NCBI GenBank assembly: GCA_029263015.1
Contig: JAJCYI010000160.1
Span: 62,001 to 126,000, forward strand
DNA length: 64,000 nucleotides
Origin: Saprospiraceae bacterium
Lineage (GTDB): Bacteria > Bacteroidota > Bacteroidia > Chitinophagales > Saprospiraceae
Direction: 5' to 3'
Shown here: positions 24,248-36,300 of the stretch, one piece after another
How positions within the stretch are numbered: the stretch's first letter is position 1
Layout: the number at the start of each line of letters is the position of its first letter
Translations under genes and position numbers: made by a program
Notes under the pieces: generated by a model
The model's input: the letters and a program-made list of their open reading frames with translations, nothing else
Told to the model about the DNA's origin: nothing
Database searches by the model: none

Positions 24248-24784
24248 ATGATCTTTTCTGACAAAAAAATCCTTGACTCTATTGATACTGGTAAAATTGT
24301 CATTGAACCATTTAACCGTGAATGCCTCGGCACTAATTCCTATGATGTTCATTTAAGTAAATGGCTTGCTACTTATAATGCTGAAATCTTAGATGCCCGC
24401 AAGCACAATACGATCGAATATCTTGAAATACCCGATGAAGGGTTCGTGCTCAGACCGAACAAACTTTATTTGGGCGTTACCGAAGAATATACGGAAACCC
24501 ACAATTCTGTGCCTTTCCTTGAGGGCAAGAGTAGTGTTGGCCGACTCGGCATCGACATACATGCAACCGCTGGCAAAGGTGATGTTGGGTTTTGCAATAC
24601 TTGGACTCTTGAAATCTCCTGTACACAGCCTGTTAGAATATATGCAGGGATGCCCATTGGCCAATTAATTTATTTCCAGGTAGCAGGTGAAATAGAACGG
24701 TTTTACAATAAAAAGAAAGATGCCAAATACAATGCCCGTACTGACAAACCTGTTGAAAGCATGATGTGGAAGAACACGTTTTAG
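24248..24784 (+). CDS. dcd: dCTP deaminase
   Basis: Converts dCTP to dUTP for thymidylate synthesis. I start it at MIFSDKKILDSI (178 residues), the normal family start; the 16 residues upstream in frame are non-homologous. Hallmarks are LGTNSYDVHLS, the catalytic/nucleotide region FLEGKSSVGRLGIDIHATAG with the key Glu, GFCNTWTLEISC and the C-terminal YFQVAGEIERFYNKKKDAKYN. A housekeeping gene with no obvious operon partner. Confidence 0.95.
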   Translation: MIFSDKKILDSIDTGKIVIEPFNRECLGTNSYDVHLSKWLATYNAEILDARKHNTIEYLEIPDEGFVLRPNKLYLGVTEEYTETHNSVPFLEGKSSVGRLGIDIHATAGKGDVGFCNTWTLEISCTQPVRIYAGMPIGQLIYFQVAGEIERFYNKKKDAKYNARTDKPVESMMWKNTF

Positions 24785-24903
24785 TTTTTCTTCGCGGGAT
24801 TATTTTTTCACAATCACTTATCGACCGTTACTCCTTCCTTTGCCTTTGGAACGGTGATTAAATAAATTGACATTCTTTGGGTAGGTTATTTTGGTCTTAG
24901 GTT

Positions 24904-24923
24904 CCTGCCTGCCGGCAGGCAGG
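24904..24923. repeat. Perfect 20-bp GC-rich palindrome
   Basis: CCTGCCTGCC followed directly by its reverse complement. A shorter version of the same palindrome (12 bp) lies inside the MITE at 60860-60871, suggesting a dispersed family. Confidence 0.7.
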
Positions 24924-25016
24924 TTCTTTAAAAGAAGGAATATTGTTAATACTATGACTGATTTTAAAGGAAAAAATAAGGGCAAAAGAAGCAGCCAAAA
25001 ATGTAAATTTATTTGG

Positions 25017-25976
25017 TCACCGTTCCTTACTCGCTTGTACCGAATAAAGAATTCCACCTGCCAGTAAAACTACTATTACAACCAGGGACGTCCATTCTTG
25101 CATTTCGATATGCAATGGATGCAATACCAGCATTTTTAGGCCAACAAATGCCAATATAGCTGCAAGACTGTATTTTAGGTATTCAAACTTATCCAATAAT
25201 GAAGCAAGTACAAAGTACAAGGAACGCAGTCCTAATATGGCAAATATGTTGGAAGTGAAAACCAGGAAAGGGTCGGTCGTAATCGCGAAAATGGCTGGGA
25301 TGCTGTCAAAGGCAAACATTACATCTGTTGTTTCTACTACTATCAGGGCAACAAACAGTGGAGTCATGGCGACTACCCTCCCTGCCCGCCTCACAAAAAA
25401 TTGTTCGCCTTTCATCATTTTTGTCACAGGAAGGAATTTCCTCAACTGAAGCAATAATGGATTTTCCTCTGGGTGTATGTCATCTTCCCCGCCTTTTATC
25501 ATTTTGTAGGCAGTCCACAATAAAATCCCACCAAAAACATACATTATGAAGTCAAATTTTTCAACCAAAAAAACGCCCGCTCCAATCATGGCCCCCCGAA
25601 AAACCAGAGCACCTAAAATTCCCCAGAACAGTACCCTGTGCTGGTATTTTTGCGGTATTTTGAAATAATTGAATATTACCGCAATCACAAAAATATTGTC
25701 CATGCTCAAAGACTGCTCAATAATATACCCAGTTAAATAAGTTAACGCAGCATTCATCCCTCCTACATCATGGCCAACTGTATCGCCCAAGCCCAGCCAA
25801 TGATTATCATACCCAAAATAAACGAAGCCACTGAACATCAATGACAAGCTCACCCAAAGCGAAGTCCATTTGAACGCTTCCCTCGTAGAAATTTTATGCG
25901 CGGCTTTGTTGAATACTCCCAAGTCGAGCGCAAGGGCAACAAACACAAATAATATGAATCCTATCCAAACGGCCAT
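25017..25976 (-). CDS. TerC/Alx-family membrane protein
   Basis: Integral membrane protein of 319 residues with about nine helices, of normal TerC/Alx length. Diagnostic segments are ALDLGVFNKAAHKIS near the N terminus, LTGYIIEQSLSMDNIFVIAVIF (the Asp-containing metal-site helix), and VVETTDVMFAFDSIPAIFAITTDPF. Members export manganese or act in tellurite resistance and exoenzyme metalation. No yybP-ykoY-like leader could be recognised upstream. It is monocistronic, followed downstream by the 20-bp palindrome. Confidence 0.92.
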   Translation of the reverse strand: MAVWIGFILFVFVALALDLGVFNKAAHKISTREAFKWTSLWVSLSLMFSGFVYFGYDNHWLGLGDTVGHDVGGMNAALTYLTGYIIEQSLSMDNIFVIAVIFNYFKIPQKYQHRVLFWGILGALVFRGAMIGAGVFLVEKFDFIMYVFGGILLWTAYKMIKGGEDDIHPEENPLLLQLRKFLPVTKMMKGEQFFVRRAGRVVAMTPLFVALIVVETTDVMFAFDSIPAIFAITTDPFLVFTSNIFAILGLRSLYFVLASLLDKFEYLKYSLAAILAFVGLKMLVLHPLHIEMQEWTSLVVIVVLLAGGILYSVQASKER

Positions 25977-27207
25977 TAATTTATTCTGTTGAATCTTGCT
26001 TTCTTGGAGTTATTGTAAATGGTTCTTCGACATTTCTTTGGGGATTACGGTATCCTGTACCTATTCCTACTTAAATTTTATTTCCTACTAATGTCGGGCC
26101 GTTATGCGGCCAATTCCGGTAAGCCGCAGAGCGGCGCAACATTAGTAGAACAAAACCAACAACAGCTATATAAGGTGCAGCACACCGTAACTGATATTCA
26201 TTAATTTCCACGAGAATTGTCAAAGAATCTATTGTTCAATTAAGATAAATTGTACATTTCTTAAATGGGGGAAGGATTGTAAAGCACACAGAGAAACGAA
26301 GGGTTTCCTAAGCCCGACCGGATGACACTCTGGCTTAGGAATCTTTCCGCTACGCTTCAATCTTTCCAATCCTTTGCTTTGGCTCCATCATTTACCTTGA
26401 AACAGCGGCACAAAGAAACTAATAATTGCAGGAACTGAGTAGGTTCCATTATACCACCCATCTTAGTTTTCGACAAGTCGGGATTAATATGCTATCGAAG
26501 TGGTCTTAATAAAAAATGCCCCCCTCCAAAACAATGGAGAGAGGCTATCCCAAAAACCGATTACATCTTTTGTTAAATGAGGTTATAGTTTGAAGCTTAT
26601 GTCATGCTGTTGCGATAGCAATCCATATGCTTCTATATTAACACAATTTGACAAGGCATAATACCCCGGCAAAACAGTGTGGTTAGCAACGAAATAAATA
26701 AACCAAAAATGTTGGAGCAGGAAAAATGATGAGAAGCCCTTATACTAAATGGTTTGTGAGATGTCTAAAACTAATAATCGGTAATCAGGAAAAATGGAAT
26801 TGGTAATGTCAACTGGTTAGATGTCCGACTGGCTTCCCATCAATGTTTTGTGTTGAGTAACTTTACTTTCATGCTCACAGGATTTTAATTAATATGTCAA
26901 AAAACCATGCCCAAAATTAGTTGCTTGCCCGAATAACGCAAAGTATTTATCAAAAAAAGATTAATAAATAATCTTCGTTAATTGATAGCCTTTTTTTCAA
27001 TGTAAAATGAATGGATTTTGTGCTTTTCAATTCCATATAAAGTGCAGCTAATCTTCTTTTTTCCACCTTAGAAATACTGGTTATTTTCGACAATTTTAGA
27101 TTTTCAGCATAGCCAGGAGTAATTGGAAGTTGTACTTCTAGTTGCTCCAAAACCAGAAGTACAAATTCTGGTTACGTTTCCCCTTCTCCACGAGATTTAT
27201 GGACAAA
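25977..27207. other. Long non-coding region between the terC start and the giant gene's terminator
   Basis: About 1.2 kb without a convincing gene. It holds the three-hairpin element at 26085-26148; a 10-bp inverted repeat TTCCTAAGCC/GGCTTAGGAA at 26305-26341 nested inside an 8-bp pair (26272-26279 with 26367-26374); and an inverted repeat near 27129-27173 (TTGTACTTCTAG / CAGAAGTACAA). The reading frame at 26950-27150 (TTG start) shows no recognisable family. The region may be decayed mobile or coding DNA. Confidence 0.4.
26085..26148. repeat. Three-hairpin (cruciform) palindromic element
   Basis: An outer 10-bp stem (CTACTAATGT at 26085-26094 with 26139-26148) encloses two GC-rich hairpins, GGCCG…CGGCC (26097-26111) and GCCGC-AGA-GCGGC (26123-26135). 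The compact fold suggests a REP/MITE-type element or a structured RNA; it resembles no riboswitch I know. Confidence 0.55.
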
Positions 27208-27244
27208 AAAAATGGTCAACACCAAATTGGTGTTGACCATTTTT
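27208..27244 (-). terminator. Terminator of the giant surface-protein gene
   Basis: A 17-bp perfect stem (27208-27224 with 27228-27244) with A/T-rich ends lies 94 bp past the giant gene's stop. A second long imperfect hairpin (27262-27280 with 27286-27304) sits between it and the stop codon. Confidence 0.85.
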
Positions 27245-27337
27245 AAAATCCTGCTTGAGGTACGCAGAACCCCTCCCCGAACGAATCGGGAAGAGGTCTT
27301 GCGTGTTCTCAAGGGATTACAAATTTGCGTCTTAACA

Positions 27338-30300
27338 TCAGTCAATCAAGATCATCATCTTGGTCGCTGAGTCTGTATCTGTATCTAGTTGGTAGTACAA
27401 GATACCTTTAGCAGTGAGTTCGCTACGCTCCAACTTGAATTCGTTGTAGCCTTTTGCAAAGTCAGCTTTTTGTACCTTAACTACTTTTCCAGAAACATCA
27501 GTTATTGTCAACTTAGCAGTAGAAGCTTCAGGCAGTGTGAAACCAATTACAGTGGTCTTACTGAATGGGTTCGGTGTATTTTGGTACAACTCGAACTCAG
27601 CAGCAACAGTAGCACCGTTGAAAGCCAACTCAACGTCGAGTAACTCGCCGTTGGTGTTGTAAGCTTCAGCTACGGTGTAGCGACTGTTTACAGTAATCGC
27701 ATTGCTCAATTCCACATCTTGGACAGCATTGAATACAAGGCTGAAGATTACTTGGTCGCCAGCAAGGTTGACATCGTTGTCGTTCCAGCTTGCAGTAATC
27801 ACACCTTCTTCAAGCAATGCCATGCCGAAGTTTTCAGCACCAGCAATTGCAGGAGCTACTTCAACAAATTCGACTGCATTTTGGTCAAAGTTCAAAGTGA
27901 ACTGGTAACCAAGTACATCGAAGTCATTTGCCTTGAAATCTACTGTGTAAGTCTCACCTGCGTTCAGTTTCTGCTCTTCAACGTTGAATACCAGTGAACC
28001 AACAGTGTTACGATCTTCACCTGCGTCGGCGAAGTTAGTTTGAGCACTGCCGTTTACATCACCGATCTTCACAGCTACGAAGTCAGCATCAAGCACTGAT
28101 ACATCAACATTGTTGTAGTTAGAAATCTCCGGGAAGATTTCAGCCCAAGGATTATTAGCTTGCGGGAAGCTATAATCTTTATCAACAAACCTCCAAGAAG
28201 TGTTGCTTGGGAAGCTATCATCAATGTAAAGTATCAACTTGCGAATCTGAACAAGGTCAAATGTTGTCACTGAACCTGACTTGTTGGCATCAGCAGCGAT
28301 CATCTTATATGGTGAATCAAGGAGACTCACACCTAAGATGTGCTTAGTGATAATAACAAGGTCAAAAGTAGTAACACCATTCAAGTGGTCGTCATCTTTA
28401 GAAGGAGTAACTGTGAAGTCACCACCAGGAGTAACTGGGAATGAGAAGCTACCGAAATCATCAGTCATTACTGACATTTGGCCTGCGCCACTCAACTGTA
28501 CGTCAACATCCTGGACACCTTCGTTATCTTCAGTGTTGATAGAACCGCCTATATTTACTACAGATGGATTATTACACTGATTCATATTAGCTTGTACATT
28601 GATTACTGTTTCGCAGAAATCTTGGTTACCTGCTTCGTCAGTTACCCAAATCTCAACAGACTGTTGTCCAACGTGATCACAGTTGTAAGTTACACCGAGA
28701 TCATTTGTGTTGGCAGAGAATGAGAAGATCAGATCTTCAGGAGCGGTACAGTTATCGAAGCTGTTCGCATCGAGGTCAACTGCCCATATTTCAACCATAG
28801 GCTCATCACCTGGATTGACAGGAACCATCAATTCTACTACGATACCATTCTTACAGTATGGAGTTGGCTTCTTACAGTCAGCTACCGTTACTGTTGTTTC
28901 ACAAGCTGTCTGGTTATTGCAATTATCCATTGCAATGTACTTAACGTTGTAAGTACCAGGAGCTACGTTGAAGAATGGACCGAAGCCAGTGCCAAGGTCA
29001 CCAGTTACTGAGAAGGTAACAAACGAGCTACATTCATCAATATCCGGAGTTGGCAATGTTACGTCTACGTCGCAAGTATTGTCACCAATACATACATCAT
29101 CAATGTCACAACCGTTTGTGAATACAGGATCAACTGTATCGTTCACTTTGATTGTTTGCTGGTAAGTTATATAACCATCCCATGGATCTGAATCAGGATC
29201 TGAATCAGGAGAAGTATTATCAGTAGCTTCGTTTGCGGTTGGCAGGTTACAGATAGCCCAGCTATCACGGAACGTGCGGTCATCGCAATCGCCATCTCCG
29301 TCAAGATCGCATTCCAAGCCAACGATTGACAAGCAACCGGCAAGGCGCATATCCAATTCGGAATCTTCTGTTACTTCTTGGTCAATTTCGTCACCAACTA
29401 CACACCAGTTGATTACTGTCCACTGGCGTACCAGTTTGTAACAAGCACCTGGTACATCGGTGAAGATTTCATCTTCGTAAGAAACTGCAACAAGTTCGCA
29501 AGTCTCGTAGAAGATTTCTGGCTCACCAAAATCAGGAGGAGTAGTACCACATTCAACGTCGAGGTCAACTGGGAACTCAACTACGAAGTCAGATACATGG
29601 TCAACCCAGATAGTCTGGTTACAGTTCTGAGAACTGTTAGAGTTACCAGAAGCATCCATGGCAGTCCAAGTACGGCGTACAAATCCTTCGAGGCACTGGT
29701 CAAGGTTGATCGTTACATTACATGCAACGTCAGGATCACAGTTGTCGAGATATACTGCATCACCGAAGTATGCTGAAATGATGTCGCATTGTTCCTCATC
29801 GTCAGCAGCGTTAGCCAACTGAGTTTCGAAGAATTCAGCGTACCAGTCGCAAGATACCCGCTCAGAAGCTGGGCAACTTACCAATACTGGAGGCGTCTTG
29901 TCATTCACATTCACTTGAACCATACAATCGTTGGTGTTACCGAAGCAGTCAACTGCACGGAAAATAACCATTGTCGGAGCATTGTCAATGTCACAGCAAT
30001 TGAACGATACGCTTGGTCCAAATGATGTAGAACCACAAGTAGATTCCATTCTGGCTACCAACATTTCTTCAAGGCAGCAACCATCCCATGAACCATCGTC
30101 GAATGTTTCAGCAAAAACAACTGCTTCACCATTGATACCGAGGTTCACATCAGTAATTTCATCACAAATTGCAATTGGAGCAGTATGGTCTTCAACCATT
30201 ACTGTCAATATATATTCAGTGATGTTACCACACTGGTCTTCTGCACGGTAGACGATTTCGTAAGGACCTCCAAGTGGCAGACCTGGAGAAGGCAAGATGC

Positions 30301-33300
30301 CTCCGTTAGTCGTGTTGCCAAGTGGTGTTTCAACTGAAACCTCTACTAAGTCATCACATACTGCATCTATGGTAGCAAAAGGCACATAGATAGCAGAACA
30401 TGCGTAATGTGGCATGTTGCCTGGCTCAGTAGCATTCAGTACACAGTATCCTTGTGAAGTGTAATCGTAGCAGTCAACAGTAATTACTGGAGCGAGGTTA
30501 TCAACTTTGATAAACTGCTCAAATACAGTTGCTGTTGGATTACCTGGTTCTGGACACCAGTCGAACAAGGTCCAAGTACGTACTACTTTGTACTCATTAG
30601 CACAAAGGTTAACCAACTGATCGTTGTAAGTAAGACCCAAGTTACAAATACCATTGTCAAGGAGGTTCAATTTACCATGAACATTGTCATTGATATAAGG
30701 CCATCCAGTGATATTGGCACTGTAGTCCGAATCAACCAGAGCATCAAGGTCTGGATCGTTACAAGCGATAATAAAGTTATCAGGCCATACTACATCGTCA
30801 GCCTCACCACGTTTCCACGTGATAAACTGCTCACATGAAGTGAAGTTGCCCCACTCGTCTTCAACAATAAATGTACGTACTATATCCGCGATCAATGCTG
30901 GGTTAGCAGCGCAGTCGTAAACTGTATAGTCATCATTGAAAGTCCAAGAGTTGCCTTGACAATTCAATGGTAGGATTGCAGAACAATCGGTGGCATCTGG
31001 ATGACCGAAGTACAACAATGAATCGCAAGAACCTGCAGGTACGAGGTTACCGTAGTAATCCTGTGCTGGCCATCCTGGATGTCCGAATGGCACCCAGTGA
31101 ACAACACTATCAGGATCAACAGTACAAAGTACTTCCACATTAGGTGGACAAGTAATCACAGGATCGTTCTTGTCTTCAACCGTAATAGTACCCCAACAAG
31201 TGTTTCCACTAATTGGATGAACCAAGATGTAGTTCAGCGTAATACCAATATGGTTGCTGTTGACTACATTCACTGGGTTCAGTGGTATACCGTTAGGCAT
31301 GAACAGATGTACAGTGTAATCGTCGAAGCAAGCGTAAGAACCTTCCAATACCTGGTCAGGATAGATTTCACTTACACAATCTGCGTCAATCGTTAGATTG
31401 ATAAGATCGTTACAAGTAACCTGAGAAGGCGTAGAAACAATCTGGAAGATTTCATCAAGTGATTGCTCACAACCAGGATCCAGTTTAGGATCATCTGTGT
31501 CAATCAATACACCGTTAACGGTGCGGAAAGAAGCGGCAGTACCGCCATTAACCACAACTGTAAGTGTATGCTGACCAAGACCAAGATTACTTGCATCAAG
31601 GTTAGCTACTAGTACTCCGTCAATAAAGTACTCAATTGACGTGTAAGCATTCGATCCAGCAAACAGATCTGTTACAATTGGAACAAAAGCATCTGTTCCA
31701 AGACAAATTTCGCTTGGCAAGTCAATAACTGGTGTTGGATAGTGGCATACATTCGAGAATGTAAATACTTGACCAACATTGTTCACCAACGTTACTGAGA
31801 AACCAATTGCATCAACGTGCCTTGCATCCAAACGGTAGAAAGTACCGTTACCGACTGTTGATAAGACAGTACCTGCTGGCAATGCAAATGGAGCCGCTGG
31901 AGGAGCAGGACTTGAAGTTGTGTAAAGTCCGATTGAACTTTGAACTGTCCAAGTCTGGCCGGCCAAGCTCTGAATCTGTAGTACTTCACCAAACTGTCCA
32001 TTCTCCAAGTTAGTTGCGTTATCCAAGCAAACACATGGGTCAGAACCATTGATGTCGTAAATAGGTGTACAAGGTGCAGCACCTTCAATTACTTCTACAT
32101 TGATCACACAAGTAGCAGTGTTGCCACATGGATCCATGATGGTCAAAGTAATGGTGTTATCACCAAGGTCACTACAGTCAAAGTCAACCTGGCTGGCAGT
32201 TACCGTTAGGTTAGCAAATCCAGCACAGTTATCAGTTGTTCCAGCAATTACAACAACCGGATCAATAGATGCATTACCAAACAGATCAAGAGTGATCGAT
32301 TGGTCAGCACATGTTGGTGTAGGAGCAGTAGTGTCCTGTACCGTAATGATCTGAACATGAGTCCTTACATTTCCAGCCATATCAGTGACTGTCCAAGTAC
32401 GGGTCATGGTGTAATTGTAGAAATCACATGCATTAGGATCCGTACCTTTTGTACTTACTCCTGTAAAGTTGATAACCAAATCAGCAGAAGCTGTACAGTT
32501 ATCATAAACATCGTCATTTGTCAATACAAATGGAGCAGGAACATTGTCACATTCTACTGTAACATCTCCTGGCATTACAATGTCAGCATCAAACTCTGGT
32601 TTCTGTGTATCAACTACAAGTACATCGAATGTACAAGTATTTGCATTTCCAGATATATCAGTTGCAGTGTAAGTAACGGTCATTGAAGTACCAACTGGTA
32701 CAGCAGTACCACTTGCTGGGCCACCTGTTTGAGCTACCAACTGTATGTCACAGTTATCAGTAGCTACAGGAATAGACCAGTTCAGTTTACCTGAACAAAC
32801 ATCAACATCGTTACCCACCATTACCATTGTAGTTGGGCAGTTAACAAAAGCCGGAGCTTCTGTATCCGCTACATCAATAGTAATTGTACACTCTGCAGTA
32901 TTACCAGCCGCATCTGTAACTGTAAATCCTACAGAAGTAGAACCTACTGGGAACTGTGCACCATTCAATGAATTGCTCTGAGGAGCCATTGCATAGTTAT
33001 GAGTAATGGTATAAACATCACAGTTGTCAGAAGCAGTTGGATCAAGACTTGTGTCCGTTACTTTGTAAGAACACTCACCTGGATCTGTACCAAAGCTTGT
33101 TGCAGCAGCGCTACAAGTGATTACAGGATCAACGGTATCATCAACAGTTACAACTTGTGTAGCTGAAGTAGTATTACCAGCGGCATCAGTTGCTACCCAA
33201 GTACGGGTAACTACAAGTCCGCTACCGAAGTTGATTGTAGTAATTGTTTCACTGAAATCAACAAACACTTCATCACAATTGTCAGTGATAGTTGGTGTAA

Positions 33301-36300
33301 CCACTGCTGGAATTTCGTCACCGCAATTAACAGTAACATCCGCAGGTACATCTGTAATCACTGGAGCTTCATTATCATCAATTGTAATTATCTGAACTAC
33401 TGTAGTGCTGTTGCCAGCTTCATCAGTAGCTACCCAAGTATTAACTATTATTTGTTCGTCAGTAGATTGATCAGTCGTAGTTATTTGACTGAAATCAACT
33501 GTGAATTCAGAACAGTTATCAATGAATACAGGAGCAACGATTGTTGGAATGTCGCTTCCGCAATCAACTGTATCGTCAGCAGGTTGGCTAACAATCACAG
33601 GTGCTTGATCATCATTGATTGTGATGGTCTGGGTAACTGTGGTGCTGTTGCCAGCCTCATCAGTTGCCACCCAAGTGCGCACGAGGACTTGATTGTCAGT
33701 TGAGTACTCATCTTCAAGTACTTCGCTGAAATCAACCGTGAACTCACCACAGTTATCAGTAAATACTGGTGCTACAACTGCAGGAATATCACTTCCACAT
33801 GTTACCGTTTCATCAGCAGGCTGACTAACTATTGCTGGAGCTTCTGTATCAAGTATAGTAATGGTCTGAGTAACAGTCGTGCTGTTGCCAGCTTCGTCTG
33901 TAGCTACCCAAGTGCGAACCAAAACTTGCTCATCTGATGAGAATTCATCAACGATTACCTCGCTGAAGTCAACAGTGAACTCATCACAGTTGTCAGTGAA
34001 TACTGGTGCAACTACCGTCGGGATGTCGCTTCCGCAATCAACAGTCATGTCAGCTGGTTGGCTAACGATTGCTGGTGCTTCACCGTCATTGATGGTAATA
34101 GTCTGAGTAACAGTCGTGCTGTTGCCAGCCTCGTCAGTTGCTACCCAAGTGCGAACCAATATCTGCTCATCTGATGAGAACTCATCAACGATTACCTCGC
34201 TGAAGTCAACAGTGAACTCTGTACAGTTGTCAGTAAATACTGGTGCAACTACCGTCGGGATGTCGCTTCCGCAATCAACAGTCACGTCAGCTGGTTGGCT
34301 AACGATTGCTGGTGCTTCACCGTCATTGATCGTAATTGTCTGAGTAACAGTCGTGCTGTTGCCAGCCTCGTCTGTCGCTACCCAAGTACGAATCAATATC
34401 TGCTCATCAGTTGAGAACTCATCAACGATTACCTCGCTGAAGTCAACAGTGAACTCTGTGCAGTTGTCAGTAAATACTGGTGCAACTACCGTTGGGATGT
34501 CGCTTCCGCAATCAACAGTCACGTCAGATGGCTGACTTGTGATTGCTGGTGCTTCCGTATCATTGATGGTGATGGTTTGAGAGTAAGAACTCTGGTTACC
34601 AGCCTCATCAGTTGCGACCCAAGTACGAACCAAGATTTGCTCATCAGTTGAGAATTCATCAACGATAATTTCGCTGAAGTCAACTGTGAACTCTGAACAG
34701 TTATCTGTAATCGTTGGAGCAACTACCGCAGGTATATCACTTCCACAATCTACTGTTGCATCAGCAGGTTGGTTAGAGAATACTGGAGCTTCTGTATCCA
34801 ATACCGTGATTACTTGAGTAGCAGTGCTGCTGTTGCCAGCGGCATCCGTAGCGACCCAAGTACGGTGGATTACTTGCTCGTCAGTAGAGAACTCATCAAC
34901 GAGTGTTTCGCTGAAATCTATAAATACTTCGTCACAGTTATCCGTAATGGTTGGATGTGTAACAGCAGGAATATCAGATGCACAAGTCACGGTGATATCC
35001 TGTGGCACATTCGAGATAACTGGATCAGTATTATCATCAATGGTAATTACTTGAGAAGCAGTTGCTGAGTTTCCAGCAGCATCCGTAGCAACCCAAGTAC
35101 GGGTCAATACTTGCTCATCAGTAGAACCATCTGTTGTAATTACTTCACTGAAGTCAACAAACACTTCATCACAATTGTCAGTGATGGTTGGATGGACAAC
35201 AGCAGGGATGTCAGTACCACATGTTACTGTCATGTCCGCTGGGACATTCGAGATAACAGGATCGGTATTGTCATCAATGGTAATAGTTTGAGATGCAGTT
35301 GCTGTGTTTCCAGCAGCATCTGTAGCAACCCAAGTGCGAACCAAAGTTGATTCATCAGTTGAACCATTATCAGAAAGTACTTCGCTGAAATCAACAAACA
35401 CCTCACTACAATTGTCAGTGATGGTTGGATGAACAACAGCAGGGATGTCAGTACCACATGTTACTGTCATGTCCGCTGGGACATTCGAGATAACTGGATC
35501 AGTATTGTCATCAATAGTAATTGTCTGAGATGCAGTTGCCGTATTACCAGCAGCATCAGTTACTACCCAAGTACGAACCAAAGTTGACTCATCAGTAGAA
35601 CCATTGTCTGAAAGTACTTCGCTGAAATCAACGGTATACTCATCACAATTGTCACTGAATGTTGGATGGACAACCGCTGGGATGTCCGTTCCACAAGTTA
35701 CTGTCATGTCCGCTGGGACATTCGAGATAACAGGGTTAACATTGTCAAGGATCGTAATAGTCTGTGAAGCAGTAGCAGTATTACCAGATGGGTCGATCAC
35801 ATTCCACGTGCGTGTAAGTGTCGCTTCGTCTGGAGAACCAAGGCTAACCAATACTTCATTGAATTCAACAATCGCTAAGCAGTTATCTGTAATGTTCGGA
35901 TGAACTACAGCTGGAATGTCAGTTCCACATACAACTGTCATGTCCGCAGGGACATTAGCAATTACAGGATTCTCCGTATCGCTGATTTCAAGCTGAATAG
36001 TACAGAAGTTCTTATTACCAGCAGCATCGATTGATGTCCAAAGTACATCAGTAATACCAACTGGGAATTTAGCACCAGCAAGCGAGTTGCTAACCAATGC
36101 ATAACCAGGAGCTACTGGATAATCGTGTGTGAATGAAACCACAGCACAGTTATCAGATGTACCTGCATCAAAACCAATACCAGGCATTGTAAAGCTACAT
36201 ACACCAGCATCATTATTGGCAACCCTTACAGCAGGATCACAAACGATTACTGGCATTTCATCATCAAATACAGTGATCAGGAATGAACACTGATCTACAT

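Noticed and set aside
26085-26148. Integron attC-like site
   Set aside because: Palindromic shape only; no GTTRRRY/RYYYAAC core sites and no integrase or cassette nearby.
25977-26200. yybP-ykoY manganese riboswitch upstream of the TerC gene
   Set aside because: The region has hairpins, but I could not find the conserved yybP-ykoY junction sequences.
26950-27150. 66-codon leftward ORF past the giant gene's terminator
   Set aside because: TTG start, no family resemblance and overlaps an inverted repeat; kept only as a possible remnant.
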